Positions 5,622-5,946 of a stretch of DNA of 5,946 bases are shown piece after piece. The translations under genes and the position numbers were made by a program. The notes under the pieces are model-generated. The model worked only from the letters and a program-made list of their open reading frames with translations, had not been told where the DNA came from and did not search any database. Numbering within the stretch: position 1 is the first letter of the stretch; every line of letters starts with the position of its first letter. Location: positions 1 to 5,946 of the forward strand of contig JACDDK010000068.1 in the NCBI GenBank assembly GCA_013817025.1, in the 5' to 3' direction. Origin of the DNA: Rubrobacter sp. (lineage in GTDB: Bacteria; Actinomycetota; Rubrobacteria; Rubrobacterales; Rubrobacteraceae).

Positions 5622-5946
5622 ATGGCGCAGTTGAAAGTAGTGGGCGTGGGTGGGACGTTGCGGGAAGGTTCGACCTCGCTGGGCGCGCTGCGGCGGGCGC
5701 TGGCGGCGGCGGAGAGGACCGGAGCGCAACCGGAGCTATGGGACTTGAACGAGTCGCGGATGCCGATGTACGAGCCGGTACGCGCGCTGGATGATTACGG
5801 GCCGGAAGTCCGGCGTTTCGTAGAGATTATTCGGAGCGCGGACGCGCTGATCGTCAGTACCGGCGCTTATCATGGGACGCTCGCGGGCGTTACCAAGAAC
5901 GCTCTGGACTTCGCGCAATTTCTGGCGCGGGACGAGAGGCCATATC
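5622..5946 (+). CDS. NADPH-dependent FMN reductase family protein, 3' end cut by the window
   Basis: The first 108 residues of a flavodoxin-fold protein; the frame is open to the window edge. MAQLKVVGVGGTLREGSTS forms beta-1 and the FMN phosphate loop (GGTLREGSTS, 10-19). SADALIVSTGAYHGTLAGV (about 71-89) and TKNALDFAQF (90-99) are the usual second and third flavin-contact segments of the family, where a Tyr-x-Gly and a Lys-Asn-x-x-Asp are common. Members reduce FMN or quinones with NAD(P)H, or act as azo/chromate reductases; the specific role is open. The start at ATG 5622 has GAGAGG (5609-5614) seven bases upstream. It lies 81 bases after the PPOX gene on the same strand, apparently with its own promoter. 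Confidence 0.85.
   Translation, partial: MAQLKVVGVGGTLREGSTSLGALRRALAAAERTGAQPELWDLNESRMPMYEPVRALDDYGPEVRRFVEIIRSADALIVSTGAYHGTLAGVTKNALDFAQFLARDERPY

Overview
The window is high-GC bacterial DNA. The F420-type PPOX oxidoreductase, the apparently leaderless promoter and the general gene style suggest an actinomycete, possibly a Rubrobacter-like lineage; this is inference, and no RNA gene or taxonomic marker is present.

The left two thirds (106-3593) form a selenoneine (sen) biosynthesis locus. On the minus strand lies an EgtB-like non-haem iron enzyme, read as selenoneine synthase SenA. Divergent from it is a SenB-type selenosugar synthase. Next comes a selenophosphate synthase (SelD/SenC). 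Together these account for selenide to selenophosphate (SelD), selenophosphate plus UDP-sugar to a selenosugar (SenB), and the oxygen-dependent joining of the selenosugar to hercynine (SenA). EgtD, which makes hercynine, is not in the window.

The selD gene is itself a selenoprotein gene. Its true start is ATG 2547. Codon 18 is an in-frame TGA (2598-2600) at the catalytic Cys/Sec position, and a bacterial SECIS-like hairpin (2614-2630) follows at the right distance. A standard gene call would start at TTG 2637 and lose the active site. A perfect TATAAT box lies seven bases before ATG 2547 with no ribosome binding site between them, suggesting a leaderless internal promoter. The 112-base senA/senB divergent region contains a striking 44-base imperfect palindrome (1505-1548) whose right arm covers the senB start codon, a candidate new regulatory element.

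The right third holds a ten-TM AEC-family permease (3709-4644) preceded by a degenerate heptamer repeat. It is followed by a small luciferase-domain (DUF5519) protein overlapping by four bases with an F420-dependent PPOX reductase, and then by the start of an NADPH-dependent FMN reductase that runs off the right edge. These are redox or flavin genes with no visible direct link to selenium. The leftmost 105 bases may carry the last codons of a convergent gene.
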